Below are positions 32,306 through 44,411 of a DNA stretch of 64,000 nt, one piece after another. Each line of letters opens with the position of its first letter. Position 1 is the first letter of the stretch. The notes beneath the pieces are model-generated. The model was not told where the DNA came from, did no database searches, and worked only from the letters and a program-made list of their open reading frames with translations. The DNA is from Cryptomeria japonica (taxonomy: Eukaryota > Streptophyta > Pinopsida > Cupressales > Cupressaceae): the NCBI RefSeq assembly GCF_030272615.1, contig NC_081408.1, forward strand, positions 767,595,330 to 767,659,329, in the 5' to 3' direction. A program made the position numbers and the translations under genes.

Positions 32306-32690
32306 GAAGGGGTAAAAACTTTATTAAGAATTAGAAAAGAGTATTACAATCACAACTAGGGGATCCAGCCCCAAAAACTCAAGAATCAAAACTATAAATC
32401 CAAGAACAAAACCAACTATCTTCCAGATTCCTATCCTCCTCAAGGAGTTGATCCAAATCCTGACATAACTCAGGGACATCTGCATCCAATCCTCAATCTT
32501 CCAGCCATCATCATGCTCGGAAGCCAATTTGGCCAAACAGTCAGCTACTCGATTCCACTCCCTCAGAATATGAACAAATGAAACCTCCTCCATTCAGCAA
32601 CTAACCTGAAGAACTCGTTGAACAACCAAGGCTAACTGCCAATTAATATCAGACCTTATCTCAATCAACAAGTTAATCAAGATCTAAGAA

Positions 32691-32900
32691 TTAGCCCTCA
32701 CAAATAACCCTTCGCCATCCCAAGGCACAAGCCCTCTCTACATCATAAAGAATTGCCAAACCCTCCATGAGATTAACAATCTTCTCCCCCTCATGAACTG
32801 AGAAAATATATATCATCGAACCCTCTACATCCCCAGCAACCCCACCAATCCTAGCAGGTCTAGGGTTGCCTCTAGAAGAACCATCAGTGTTGATTCTCAA
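32691..32900 (-). pseudogene. LINE RNase H domain
   Basis: MRINTDGSSRGNPRPARIGG is the start of a plant LINE-type RNase H, with the first catalytic Asp in NTDG. EGLAILYDVERACALGWRRV carries the alpha-helix with the catalytic Glu. Further coding continues in broken frames to about 32324 (RVADCLAKLASEHDDGW), matching the usual end of the domain. The left copy of this part lies outside the window. Confidence 0.85.
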
Positions 32901-33203
32901 AACACCAACTGGAGGAGGTAGTCACCGACCCATCCTCAGCACTCTCCTGTACCCAATCTTGTATCTCTTGAAACCTCCATAAAATGACTAAATCCCTTGT
33001 AGACCAAGTCTTTCCATCAACTTTGCATCCCCTTTCCCCAAGGGGAAAACTAGTTCACTCTTAGGTGCAACTGTCTCTTGTATCATACCTAACATGCACA
33101 TCCACACTTGCTGACCTATCAAATTCACACAATGAAATATCCTAGGATTTCACTCCAACCAAATTTTCCATAGAAGAAAAGTAGGTCCAACATACCAGAC
33201 ATC

Positions 33204-33723
33204 CTACAAAAAGGAGGTCATCGAGGGGGGCCTTCCCATACTATCCCAGAACTCCACCAAAGAGGAAGCATGAACAAAAGGTTGTCTCCAAACTTCCCAC
33301 CACCAATGCCAAAGTTGCATAACAAAGGAGCACCTGATGGACAAGTGCAAGGAATCTTCCTCGTCTTTCATACATAGAACACAAATAGAAGGCCCTTGAA
33401 AACCATGTTTACGTATATTATCCCAAGTCAAGCACCTATTCCAAGCCAAAGTCTAGATAGAAATTACATTTTGGCCACGAGATCTTATTCCACACCCTCT
33501 TCCACCAATTAACCTCTGCCCTAGCTAGCTTTTGAGCCAATAACCCCTGATAACCAGAAGCAACAAAGTAGATCCTCTTATAATTATGGGTCCACGCCTG
33601 AATGTCTTCTTCCAGGAGAGAACTACAACACCTACTACACAGAATCTTGTGAAGCTCAACACTCTCCTCTTGCATTCCCATATCTAGCCACTTAGTGAGA
33701 TCCTTCCAACAAGCCCTCACCAA
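33204..33723 (-). pseudogene. LINE zinc-binding reverse transcriptase region (zf-RVT)
   Basis: Segment 33436-33723 leads into 33204-33449, which reads WNRCLTWDNIRKHGF, then CVLCMKDEEDSLHLSIRCSF and LWHWW. The C-x2-C, H and C arrangement is that of plant zf-RVT domains between reverse transcriptase and RNase H. The two parts are in different frames. Confidence 0.85.
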
Positions 33724-34765
33724 CTAGTCATAAAAGGAGAAGGACTTGAATTCACTCACCCTATCCCAACCAACTATAAGAAATCTTTAGCACAAAGGAA
33801 TCAAGTGAGGAAACTGTAAGGTAAGAGGAGGGAAACCATCCCAAGAATCTGAACAAAAAAGGGCTTCAGTACCCCACCTACAGATCCAAAATAAACCATC
33901 CTTGATGAGGTTTTCACCCTTCTACAAAGTATTCTAAATCACTGAACCTTTCTCCACAAGAGGGTATCTAGGAATATCATAACGAGGAGCTCCAAGAAAA
34001 TATTTAAGAGCAATTATTATAGCCCACAAATGATCTTGCTCCACACACCATCTCCAAAAAAGCTTAGCAGACACAACTTCTCTGAACAATGTTGATTGGC
34101 TGAGCCCCAACCCTCCATATTGCTTTGGACTGCACACATCTTCCCACATGACCAAGATCCACTTGGAGGACCCCAAGCATCCTCCCCATAAAAACTCTCT
34201 CTCCAAAGAATCCAACTCCTTAAGGAACCCCACAAGAGCCACCTAAAGCATACACCTATAAGTAGGGAGATTCTTTGCAACCGACTTTAGAAGATGAACT
34301 TGCCCAACAAAAGACAGCCATCTATGTGTCCAATGAGTGACTTTCATCCAAAACTTGTCAATAATACCCTACCAAGAACCCTTGGGAAGATGACCAATAG
34401 ATATTCAAATACCCAAATAAGTAAAAGGAAGGGTCCCAACCTGACACCTCAAGATGTTAGCAATTCTTCTCTAGATGGGTACTAGAGTATTGAAGAAAAA
34501 AATGGAGGATTTATCCTCATTAATCAATTGTCCTGAAGCCACAAGATATATGTCCACCAAATACCTTAAAGAGTAGCCTCCCTAGCAGTAGCCATGCCCA
34601 TAAAGGCAGTATCATCAACAAACTACAAATGAGATTGCAAAAGCAAATCTCCACCCCAGCACCTAAATGATGCCTAACTCAACATTTCTTTTCAACAAAT
34701 GTCCAAGCCCCTCAGCAAGAAGTAGAAATAAGTATGGGTAGAGAGGATCCCCTTGGTGTATACCC

Positions 34766-35212
34766 CTAGAAGCCCCAAAAAAGATCATAGTGGTCTCCAT
34801 TTATCAACACTAAGAAGGACACTAAAGTAAAACAACTCATGACCCATTGGATCCACTCCTCACAAAACCGAAAAGCAACCAAGATCTTATGCAGGAAGGA
34901 CCATTTAACTCTGTCATAAGCTTTATCCATATCCAACTTTATGAACATCATCTTCTTGTGGGAGCTAGCCATGGAATGAATAGTTTCTGTAGCAATAACA
35001 ACTCCATCTAGAATTTTTTGACCCTCAACAAATCCACTATGTTCCTTCAAGATTAGCCCCTTAAGCCACTTCTTCAACCTCTCAGCCATTAATTTCGAAA
35101 TAATTTCATATTTCACATTGCAAAGGGAAATAGGTCGAAACTGAGTTAGCCTATTCGCCCCTTCACACTTGGGAATGAGAGAAATGAAAGTGGAATTAAA
35201 AGCTCTTAACAT
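34766..35212 (-). pseudogene. LINE reverse transcriptase, N-terminal half (right copy)
   Basis: It is nearly identical to 1479-1925, with RPISLCNVKYEIISKLMAER, EHSGFVEGQKILDGVVIATE and KLDMDKAYDRVKWSFL. The R in FRPISL, the family norm, is Q in the left copy (FQPISL). The downstream FVDD box is preceded by the TAG shared with the left copy. Confidence 0.9.
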
Positions 35213-35258
35213 CTATTTTCTCTTCTCAGACTCCTAGACAACCGCCAAAAGATCCAAC

Positions 35259-35590
35259 TTTATAATTTCCCAGAATTCTTGAAAAAAACTCTATCAAGAA
35301 ACCATCAAACCAAGAGCTTTCCCTCTCTTAATCTGAAACACAATCTCCTCCACCTCATCAAGAGAAATCTCTCTCATTAGATACTCAATTCTAATTAAGT
35401 TCTGATTAAGTTCTGATTAATTTTTTATAATTTCCTAGAATTCTTGAAAAAAACTCTATCAAGAAACCATCAAACCAAGAGCTTTCCCTCTCTTAATCTG
35501 AAACACAATCCCCTCCAGCTCATCAAGAGAAATCTCTCTCATTAGATACTCAATTCTAATTTAATTCTAATTAATTTCTGATTATTTTTT
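35259..35590. repeat. 165-bp tandem duplication at the LINE 5' end (right copy)
   Basis: TATAATTTCC begins at 35261 and 35426, with the same 165-bp period as in the left copy. Confidence 0.9.
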
Positions 35591-35633
35591 TTGTGTGTGC
35601 ATGTAGGTACATCTTGTAACTGCTTTTAACGAT

Positions 35634-35741
35634 GGAGATCTAATTTATCTAGATCGCTTTTGAAACTACGAAGATCTAATTTATCTAGATCGCTTTTGAA
35701 ACTACAAAGATCTAATTTATCTAGATCACTTTTGAAACTAC
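35634..35741. repeat. three tandem 36-bp units (right copy)
   Basis: This is the counterpart of 2347-2454: three (G)GAGATCTAATTTATCTAGAT units with GCTTTTGAAACT linkers. Confidence 0.95.
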
Positions 35742-35823
35742 TTTTAATACATCTTAGATTGGATCAAACTTATATAATACTTTAGATTTCAGAATATTGG
35801 GTTCTTTAATATATAGATTTAAG

Positions 35824-37580
35824 ACACGCATACATGTTCTAATGTACATGCATGATGCCTTTGGATCACATAATATGACCCCTTGGGACACCTTGTGATC
35901 CTATGGGGTCATACATGTACATGGTCCTAGAAAGGGTTGAATGCATGAGTTAGAGTGCATGCACATGTGTGATAGGCCTTTAGGACCACATTATGTCCTA
36001 AGGGGTCATATGTGATCCTAAGGGGTCACGCATGTGTTCTAACAGATGCATGACCCCTTAGGACCATATATGAGCCCTTTTAACATCCTATACTTAGTGT
36101 ATACAATATACCCCAACTACTAAGATGTTAAAAGGGCTCATATGTGGTCCTAAGGGGTCACACATGTTCTCTAACACATGTGTGACCCTTAGGACAACAT
36201 ATGACCCCTTAGAACACAATGTGGTCCTAGTAAAGGCATGTCACACACATGCACATGTTCTAACTCATGGTATAATATGGACATGGCTTAAAATGGGATG
36301 CAGGCCTAATTCGGACATGTGGCAAGAAAGGGGGTCAAACTAAATTATAGAACACATGTGGCTTAAAAGGGGAATGAATTTGAAAACAGGAGATGGCTTA
36401 AGGGGATATGCGCATGTGTTCTAGAATGTACATGTGTGACCCCTTAGGACCACATATGACCCAGGCTTAGAACACAATGTGGTCCTAAAGGCCCATCACA
36501 CACATGCATGCATTCTCACTCATGGTATAATATGAACATGGCTTAAAAGGGGATGCAAGCCTAATTGGGACATGTGGAAAGAAAGGGGATCAAACTAAAT
36601 TGTACGACATGTGGCTTAAAAGGGGAATGAATTTGAAAGTACATGTGTGACCCCTTAGGACCACATATGACCCCTTAGGGTAACTATGTGATCCTATGGG
36701 GTTATACACATATACATGGTCCTATAAGGGGTTGAACGCATGAGTTAGTTGACGTGTGCATGTGTGACAACCCTTTAGGACAACATTGTGTTCTAAGGGA
36801 CCATCAATTATACCCCAACTACTAGGATGTTAAAAGGGCTCATATGTGGTCCTAAGGGGTCACGCATGTGTTCTAACACATGCGTGACCCCTTAGGATCA
36901 CATATATGACCCCTTAGAACACAATGTGGTCCTAAAGGCCCATCACACATGCACGCATTCTAACTCATGTGTTCAACCCCTTAGAACCATGTACATGTAT
37001 GACCCCATAGGATCGTGCATAGTGTCCTAAGGGGTCATGTATGTGGTCCTAAGGGGTCACACATGTACATTAGAATGTGCATGTGTGACCCCTTAGGACC
37101 ACATACATGACCCCTTTGGACACTATTCTTGATCGTATGGGGTCATATATGGTCGTAAGGGGTTGAACACGTGTACGTGACCCTTTAGGGCCACATATTC
37201 AATGACCCCTTGGGATACTAGGATGTTAAAAGGGGCCATACGTGGTGGACTAAGGGGTCACGCATGTGTTAAAACACATGAGTGACCCCTTACGACCAAA
37301 TATGATCCCTTAGGACGTGATGTGATCCTATGTGGTCATAGGGGGGTATGTTGTATACACTAGATGTTAAAAGGGGCCATATGTGGCCATAAGGGGTCAT
37401 GACCCATTAGGACATGATGTGATCCTATGGGATCATATGTGGTCCTAAGCGGTTGTGCATCTGTTAGAACACATGCATGACCCCTTATGACTACATATGA
37501 CCCCTTACAATCCATTGTGCTCCTATATGGTCATATATTAGGTCATATGGGTCAAATGGTCATGTATGTCATCCTATAAG
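35824..37580. repeat. palindrome array (right copy)
   Basis: It is collinear with 2535-4345 and carries the same CCTAAGGGGTCA/TGACCCCTTAGG hairpins. One hairpin unit of the left copy (about 4118-4178) is missing here, leaving GGGGTCATGACCC at the join (near 37396). The hairpin near 36865 is perfect (CATGTGTTCTAACACATG), while its left partner near 3580 has one arm mismatch. Confidence 0.9.
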
Positions 37581-38145
37581 TTTTGGTTTTTCAACATTTT
37601 CATTTTATTTTGAAAAAAGGTTTTAGTTTTACTTTTTCTACATTTTAGTTAAATTTCTATGTTTTGGTTTTTGCTTTGGTAAATTTTAACAATGTTTTAG
37701 TTTTGTTTTTGTTGTAATTTTTTGGTTTTGGTTTTCATTTTGATTTTGTATTAAATATTTTGGTTTTGATTTTTTGGGGGGTTTTGGTTTCGTTTCAAGG
37801 TTTTCAACATTTTTATTAAATTTATTCATCAACCATGAAAAAATAATTTTATAAAAAAAATAGTATTATTAAAACCTAGATTAACATTTTTAAAAAATCC
37901 CAATCTAATCAATTCATAAAAAAAAATCATTATCAATAATTAAAAAAATAAATTTCAAACTAAATTTAACTAATTTTGAAACTAATAAATAAATTTTTAA
38001 ACTAAAAACATACTTTTCTAATGAAAAAATAATTAATATTAAACTAAAAATCAATTTTTTTAAACAAAAAATATAATTTTTAAACTAAAAATCTATTTTT
38101 TAAAACTAAAAATTTATTTTAAATATGAATTATTGAAAAAAAGGG
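37580..38145. repeat. T-rich then A-rich tract (right copy)
   Basis: This is the counterpart of 4345-4895, with several small differences in homopolymer and AAACTAAAAAT unit number. Confidence 0.85.
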
Positions 38146-38860
38146 GTGTTGAGCATACCTGGAAGACTTGCAAGAGGCTTGTTGGCACCTTCTAGGGAGG
38201 GCTCCACTCCTTCAATCAGGATCCCGTATGGCAATAATAACCCCACTACGTGTTTAAAAAAAATTATATATTTGAAACGGGATATCGTGTTGAAATGAAA
38301 CGGGATCCCATTTCATTTCAACACGGATCCATGTTTCATTTCAACATGGGATCTCATTTGGGGTTCTAGGCTCAGGATCCCGTTTGGTTTTCAGCGCGGG
38401 ATCCCATGCGTAGGCGGGATCCCAATTCGTCTCCTATTGACTCTGGTTGATTTCCACTTTTTACTAAGTCTAAAACTTCCATATTAAGTGGCCACAACTT
38501 CTTTCACTTACCCTAAGTAAAGATTCCAATAGAGTGAATGGCATGTGAATTGGAGTTCCCTAGGTCAAGTTATGAAAAGATTAGTGAACAATGGTAGATT
38601 AGGTTTTAGAGAAACATACCTATAAATAGTTAAATTTTCACCATTTTCTTGTCTTATTCACTTTTTCAATATCAAGTGTAGAGGGGTCCACATGAGTCAA
38701 GATGCCAAGTAGACAAGCACTTCAACCCACAAGGATGGAGGCCCTAAGGTGGGCTCTTGAGGAGGGTGGCCAAACACATGAGGTAGGACATCCAACTCTG
38801 ATTTGTATTGAATTTTATTTTTTTTATTTTTTTTGCATGTAGTCCTAGTTTGACCTATGG
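38146..38860. other. spacer with GGGATCCC words (right copy)
   Basis: This is the counterpart of 4896-5612. No gene is visible. It ends at the C-run target site of the LTR element. Confidence 0.7.
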
Positions 38861-38865
38861 CCCCC

Positions 38866-40099
38866 TGTAAAGCAGAAAATCGCAATCGAACCCTAGTTGC
38901 TCTCCCCTCTTCCAACTCCGAGGAGAGAGAAGGGAGATCGCTAGGGTTTATGGTTTTCACTTAGGGGAGACTTTACATTCAAAAGAGGGGTTGAAACCCA
39001 CAAGATCCAATCCCACACAATGCAAGATTGGATGCTAAATGAGTTTCAAGGGTTAAGACAGCAAGGTTACCCTCTTTTGTAAAGAATGTGCATAGAATGA
39101 TTAAGCTAGGAATGCATAGAAAGTGAGAAAGATTCGCTTATAAACTGAGATAGGGATATAGGATGAAGCTGCGGACCTGGAATTAGTAGTAAAATATCGA
39201 TACGGCGTTGTCCTGCAAATTTGAGCAAAAGTTGACGGGACGATGGCACCCGGCGTGCACACGGTCCTCTGAAAAATCCGCGAAACGAAGGGGGATCTGT
39301 TCGTCTCTGCACAAGGATTCCAGATCTTCAATTTCAGCCGTGTACCTGCAACCTACACACAGAAAAGTGAAGACGATTGGGGGGTTAGGGATTAGGGGTT
39401 TGCCTTTAGGTCAAACCCCGGTTTTGGAATTAACCAAGAAATGAGAAATGTTGTAAATGTAAATGTCTATAATGTAAAACAAGTACTAATACCTTGTTGT
39501 AAGGATGTTTGTATCCTTATGTGCGAAGGTATAGATGTTGTTGTTTGTTGTATTGTTGTATGTTGTATGTAGCATGTAGTAAGTGATCTCCTCTTCAATG
39601 GTTGAATCCTTGTCTTGAATGCAACACTTAGCCTTGAATGGAGACTTAGAATGAATGCTTGAATGCTTGAATGCTTGAGTGTTTGAGTATCGTTTCCACG
39701 CTTTTTCCATCATATCGAATGAAAGAGAAAAATGTAGTTTATATACTTGCCAATTAGGGTTAAAAGACTGATTTTCCCGACCTTAGGCCGACCAGGAAAG
39801 TTTATTTTCCAAATTGCAAACAAAAAGACCCAAAGTCCCATAGGAGACCGGGCCCAAAATAGGGCCAGGGACCAGGGCACTGGGCGCCATGGTCCTGGGG
39901 GACCAGGGCACTGGGCGCTCTGGTCCCACCTCCCGGGACAGCAGGGTGCAAAGGAGGTTCAGGCCAGGGTGCTTGAAAAATGCAGTTTTTAGTGTCGTGG
40001 ACAAGTTTCAGGGTCTCCATTCAGGTTGCGTGTTGCGTCGCCATCGTGAAGACTGAAATGCAGTTGAAATTGCAAGTGTCGCAATTTTAGGACGCTACA
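38866..40099 (-). repeat. 3' LTR, 1234 bp
   Basis: On the reverse strand it starts TGTAGCGTCCTAAAATTG and ends ATTTTCTGCTTTACA. It carries one copy of the GC-rich hairpin motif at 39237-39267 and lacks the 18 bp that the other LTR has near 46508. Confidence 0.95.
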
Positions 40100-40114
40100 T
40101 TTAGCCCCCACTTT
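40100..40114 (-). promoter_or_regulatory. polypurine tract (AAAGTGGGGGCTAAA)
   Basis: On the reverse strand this purine-rich run directly precedes the TGTAGCGTCC start of the 3' LTR. The same form is common in plant gypsy elements. Confidence 0.85.
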
Positions 40115-40840
40115 AGCGGGAGTATGTATGCTCATACTTCCAGTAAAGTACAAGGAAACAACATTGAAAGACTTTCACCACGTCAAGGAGGCAAGACACA
40201 CCAAGCCCCCAGTGGACTAGGGATCTTACGACTTCGATTGACAAAGTAAAAGGGAAGATCACGAGGGAGAACCATGACTGTCAGTAGTAAGGTTCCCTCA
40301 CTATGAGTCATGCAAGAAAAATACCAAAAATTTTCAAGGCAAAGCTAAGTTCACCAAGAAATTTTCAAGTATCCTAAAGGGATAGACAGGGTGTATGCCC
40401 CCCTACGTTAAAGCAATCGCACATGCCTCAACGGGGGTGATTGTTTTAACGTAGTGATACACATAAGAAATGAGAAAGGAAAGGAGCACGTTATCACAAA
40501 GATTTAGCCCCCAAGTGTGAGATAAACCCAAGGATAATAGACACAAAACACAAAGCACGAGGTGACTTCTCTTTCCTCGGGGTCAGTATGCTGTATGATA
40601 GTTCATGTATATATCATATGTATGTATGCATAATTGTTCTTCATTCCCCAATCAAGGAAGGTCACCTTAGAAGAAGGGAACACATGTGTCTTTTGAGTCA
40701 ACATGAGAGAGACCAAAAGAGATCTCAATGCTTTGCATCGTCCTCAAGTAGACAACACTAAGGACAACAAATAGAAGAATGAGAATAACATATAGAAGAA
40801 GTAACAAAAGAGAGGAGGAGAATCTGCTATGCTAATGTAA

Positions 40841-43800
40841 CTAGTCTAGCACGTCATCTACCCCCCGATCTTGCTGATCAATGTTTCGGGAAGGCAGGGA
40901 ACACGCTAGAGGAGGAACATCCAACACAGCAGATGGAGCTATCACAAGATCCAAACAAGGGTTATGTTCATGTTCCAAGCCACGTTGTTCTTGTCTAGGA
41001 GCTAGGATAAGTGCTTTAGAAAATTCGTTAGATAAATGGTTATCAATATCAACAAGTTCATATTCACTATCAGAAGCAAGAGGAGTAACATTTTCATCAT
41101 GAATAACATTTTCATCTATAGCATCATCAAGATTTATAAAAATAGGATCTTTAACTCGCACAGGATCAAGATCATCATGCATCTTATGTTTAGGAGATTT
41201 AGGCTCAATTTCCGGCTGAGGAGAAAATGGAATAATGCTTGTTGAAGGTGTTTTTGGAGATTGCAAAGTTTGAGAAGCAGTTGCTTGAGCTCTAAGACGA
41301 CGCTTTCGTCGGCGTTCACGTGCAGAATGATTTCGTCTAGTCTTAGTAGGAAGTGGAGAAGATTGAGGAGGAGGAATGTTCTCATCCTTATTACTTGGGT
41401 GTTTAGGTTGTGGTCTCTTAGGTTGGATAATAGGAGAAGAAGAAGGTCTCTTCTCTCTATAAAAGGAAGGAGGAGGAACTGCTCCATATAAAGGAGGAAT
41501 TTTTGGTTTAGGAAGAAGACCAAGTCCATCATGACAAGGGGGTATAGGTCTACTTTTAGAAGGTTTATTCGGCATAGACATAGTCACATCCATAGGGATG
41601 GGTTGGGAATCTTCTTGAGGAAAGAAATTAGTTTTATCTTTCAAAGGAAGAACTTCCTTCTCAAGAATGATAGGAATATCAAGTTTGGGTGTTCTAGGTT
41701 CACTTAAAGATAGGATCATATCTGTTTTCCACTTTTGATAAGATTTGAAAAGATGATCACTTCGCGGAGGAAGAGATTGGAATTGTTTAGGCCAAAAGTA
41801 ATCAATAGGAACGCTAGAAGTTCTTTCAGCTGGTTTAAAGAAACTATGATTGACAGTAACGACTTCACCATTATGGGGAAATTTCAAACACTTATGTATA
41901 GGAGAAGCAATAGCTTTCATGGAAGAGAGCCAAGGATAGCCAAGCTTCACACGAAATTGTTCAGATGAAGGGATAATAGAAAAGTTCACATCAAGAGATT
42001 TGTTACGGACCTCAATAGGTAATGTAATAGAACCAATTGCAGGAGAAGAAAATGCATCAAATAATTTCACAATCACATCTGTTTTGTCATAGATCACTTG
42101 ATTCAATTGCAAAGTAAAAAGAAATTCTTCAGTAATAACATTAACCATGCACGAAGGATCAATAAGCACTCCACGGCAAGGTGTATTCTTGACTTTTGCA
42201 ACTATGTATAAAGGACCATCAGGTGCCCTGATAGTTTCACTAGAATCAAATGTGATGGAAGGTTCTTTAGGGTTTTCTTGCTGCTCTACAAAGTTAATCA
42301 CATTCGGAGTCATAGACACAAGACCATCATATGAGAGAGAGGAACCATTGGCCTCAATCGTATTAGAGGTATGAGAAGGTAATGGATCAGTAAAAATCTG
42401 AAGATTTTGGTTAGGAGGAGCTACAGATGTGTTGCCTTTATTATTCACTCCAGAAACAGAGATGGTATCATTATCAATCAAATCTTGAATTTTACCCTTT
42501 AAAGAAAAACATTTTTTAGTATCATGCCCAGGCTGACGATGAAAGTGACAAAAAGATTTGTTATCAAAATAAGGTGAAGTAATCTTTGCAGGATCAATTT
42601 GCCTTATAGGAGGAAGAGTAAGCACATTTTGTTCCAATAACTTATTCATAATACTATGCAATGATTCATTCAAAGGAGTATACTTTCTTTCTTTCTTGAA
42701 AAACTTAGAAATAGGAGGCACACCTGATGCTGCATTCACATTGTTATTGATGATGTTTTCATTGAATTTGATGGAATCTCTGTTCGGTTTAAACTTTCCA
42801 AATGGTTGTTGACTGCTATCACTCTTATCACTCGGAGCCATAGGATGTGATTGTTCCATTTGACTCACAGTCAGTTGATAATTGTGAAGAGTTGCACACA
42901 ACTGTTGGAAAGAAGTAAACTCAGAAAACAGAAGTTTGTCTCGAATATCTTTTTGTAAATTAGAAATAAAGATTCTTTGAATATCATTGTCAGGCACTAG
43001 AAAAGAAATTTGAGCATACAAATGTTTATATCTACCAATGAAATCAGTCACTTTTTCTTTAACACCTTGTTTACAATGCATTAAATCAATCAAAGTAACT
43101 TTAGGACTTATATTGTTTTGAAATTGTTGAATGAAAGCATTTGCAATTTGTTCAAAAGAAGTAATAGAATAAGAAGGCAACGAGCAATACCATTGTAGGG
43201 CTTTATCTCTTAATGTTCTAGTAAACAATTTTGCAAGCAACCTTTGGTCATAAGCAAAATCGATACATATTGTTTGAAAAGTCTTAACATGTGTTAGAGG
43301 ATCTCCTTTACCATTATAAAGTTCTAAATGCGGGATTTCAACATGTTTAGGGGGAATAGCTCGAACAATGTCAAGAGAAAGTGGGCTCGCAACATCAAAT
43401 GTGGGCATACTAAACTTAGATTGATTCATAGAGGCAATTTGTTGCTGTAAAGAAGAGACAGTTTGTGCAAGATTGTTAATGGTCGCTTCAGTCGAAGAGT
43501 TCATATTAGATGTGTTAGATTGAGATGGAGGTGTTATGTTATTGAAAGAAGGTAGAGAGTAAGGTGGTGGGACCCTATGATAGTTAGTCATAGGAGATGA
43601 TTGGACAGGAGGAACACTACAAGGAGGAATGGAATGGTTAAACGAATTGCCCCCTTGCGTCATGTTCATTTGTGAATATGTAATAGGAACACTCATTGAA
43701 GGAATGAATGAAGAAGTCAGATTGAATGAAGGAATAGGGTTAATTGAAGAGGGAGGATTGCCCCCATGACTGGTGATCATAGGAGGAATGTCTTGTATAG

Positions 43801-44284
43801 AAGTAGCCATTATGTTTGATGTAAAGGTAGGTATGCTAGCAATAGAAGTTGTCAAAGGAGCAGAATGGTTAACTTGAGTGGGAGGTTGCGTATAACCTAA
43901 AGTTTCAGCGCAACTCTTCATAGGCATCACATTCGAATCCACAATGTGTGCAATACCACGCAAAATATCAATTCCATTCTTATCACTTTGAAGCATGCGT
44001 TTTAGACCCTCAATTAAAGGAAGAGCTTGACTATCAGGGTATTCTTGAGACATCCATTGTCGAAAATCGTCAAATTGATTATCCAATTTCGAATGTTGTT
44101 CTACAGAAACCTCATGGAGAGCTTCTTCATCATTAGGAGGATTAGAGGAATTACCCATGTCCTCGTTAAAAAGGCTATTCAAATTAGGTTCCATCTCCTC
44201 GGTAATTAAACCTCGGAAAGACTTAATTCTACGGCTTCGTCTAACGGGAATAGTGTAAGTAGGGCTTATTGTTGTAAAACTCAT
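40841..44284 (-). CDS. Gag plus protease-like polyprotein, 1147 aa, intact
   Basis: Gag builds the particle that packages element RNA. After a low-complexity Pro/Ser/Asn-rich N-terminal third, residues about 320-480 form the retrotransposon Gag domain (DPLTHVKTFQTICIDFAYDQ, LRDKALQWYCSL, HCKQGVKEKVTDFIGRYK). At about 578 is CHFHRQPGHDTKKC, a variant zinc knuckle of gypsy Gag. Residues about 690-820 resemble retropepsin (GVLIDPSCMVNVITEEFL, LGYPWLSSMKAIASP), but the catalytic D-S/T-G is D-P-S, so activity is doubtful. The last 300 residues are Pro/Ser-rich with a basic patch (RERRRKRRLRAQ). The frame has no stop. The start is the first ATG after the leader. Confidence 0.9.
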   Translation of the reverse strand: MSFTTISPTYTIPVRRSRRIKSFRGLITEEMEPNLNSLFNEDMGNSSNPPNDEEALHEVSVEQHSKLDNQFDDFRQWMSQEYPDSQALPLIEGLKRMLQSDKNGIDILRGIAHIVDSNVMPMKSCAETLGYTQPPTQVNHSAPLTTSIASIPTFTSNIMATSIQDIPPMITSHGGNPPSSINPIPSFNLTSSFIPSMSVPITYSQMNMTQGGNSFNHSIPPCSVPPVQSSPMTNYHRVPPPYSLPSFNNITPPSQSNTSNMNSSTEATINNLAQTVSSLQQQIASMNQSKFSMPTFDVASPLSLDIVRAIPPKHVEIPHLELYNGKGDPLTHVKTFQTICIDFAYDQRLLAKLFTRTLRDKALQWYCSLPSYSITSFEQIANAFIQQFQNNISPKVTLIDLMHCKQGVKEKVTDFIGRYKHLYAQISFLVPDNDIQRIFISNLQKDIRDKLLFSEFTSFQQLCATLHNYQLTVSQMEQSHPMAPSDKSDSSQQPFGKFKPNRDSIKFNENIINNNVNAASGVPPISKFFKKERKYTPLNESLHSIMNKLLEQNVLTLPPIRQIDPAKITSPYFDNKSFCHFHRQPGHDTKKCFSLKGKIQDLIDNDTISVSGVNNKGNTSVAPPNQNLQIFTDPLPSHTSNTIEANGSSLSYDGLVSMTPNVINFVEQQENPKEPSITFDSSETIRAPDGPLYIVAKVKNTPCRGVLIDPSCMVNVITEEFLFTLQLNQVIYDKTDVIVKLFDAFSSPAIGSITLPIEVRNKSLDVNFSIIPSSEQFRVKLGYPWLSSMKAIASPIHKCLKFPHNGEVVTVNHSFFKPAERTSSVPIDYFWPKQFQSLPPRSDHLFKSYQKWKTDMILSLSEPRTPKLDIPIILEKEVLPLKDKTNFFPQEDSQPIPMDVTMSMPNKPSKSRPIPPCHDGLGLLPKPKIPPLYGAVPPPSFYREKRPSSSPIIQPKRPQPKHPSNKDENIPPPQSSPLPTKTRRNHSARERRRKRRLRAQATASQTLQSPKTPSTSIIPFSPQPEIEPKSPKHKMHDDLDPVRVKDPIFINLDDAIDENVIHDENVTPLASDSEYELVDIDNHLSNEFSKALILAPRQEQRGLEHEHNPCLDLVIAPSAVLDVPPLACSLPSRNIDQQDRGVDDVLD

Positions 44285-44411
44285 GCACTAGAAAGAGAGA
44301 GAAGATTTTGAATTTAGAGGTAGCAATTTTCAGTAAAATCAGCCAATCTTCTAGATTTAAGCTGTTAAATGCAATCACAACAGTCTCCCGAAATTTTAGA
44401 AAAAAATGTCC

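Larger units (their letters stand above)
32306..35590 (-). mobile_element. L1-type LINE, 5'-truncated, with 3' end
   Basis: This is the more complete copy. From the 5' side on the reverse strand: reverse transcriptase (34766-35212), FVDD box (34611-34622) after an in-frame TAG, post-RT region (33934-34242), zinc-finger region (33204-33723), RNase H (32691-32900) and a 3' end carrying AATAAAG and TTTTTACCCCTTC before a (TA)n tail instead of poly(A). Endonuclease and ORF1 are missing. Stops and frameshifts are widespread. Confidence 0.9.

Noticed and set aside
41036-44209. ORFs of 60-132 codons in other frames or antisense to the 1147-codon gag ORF
   Set aside because: They are shadows of the real gag-protease frame.
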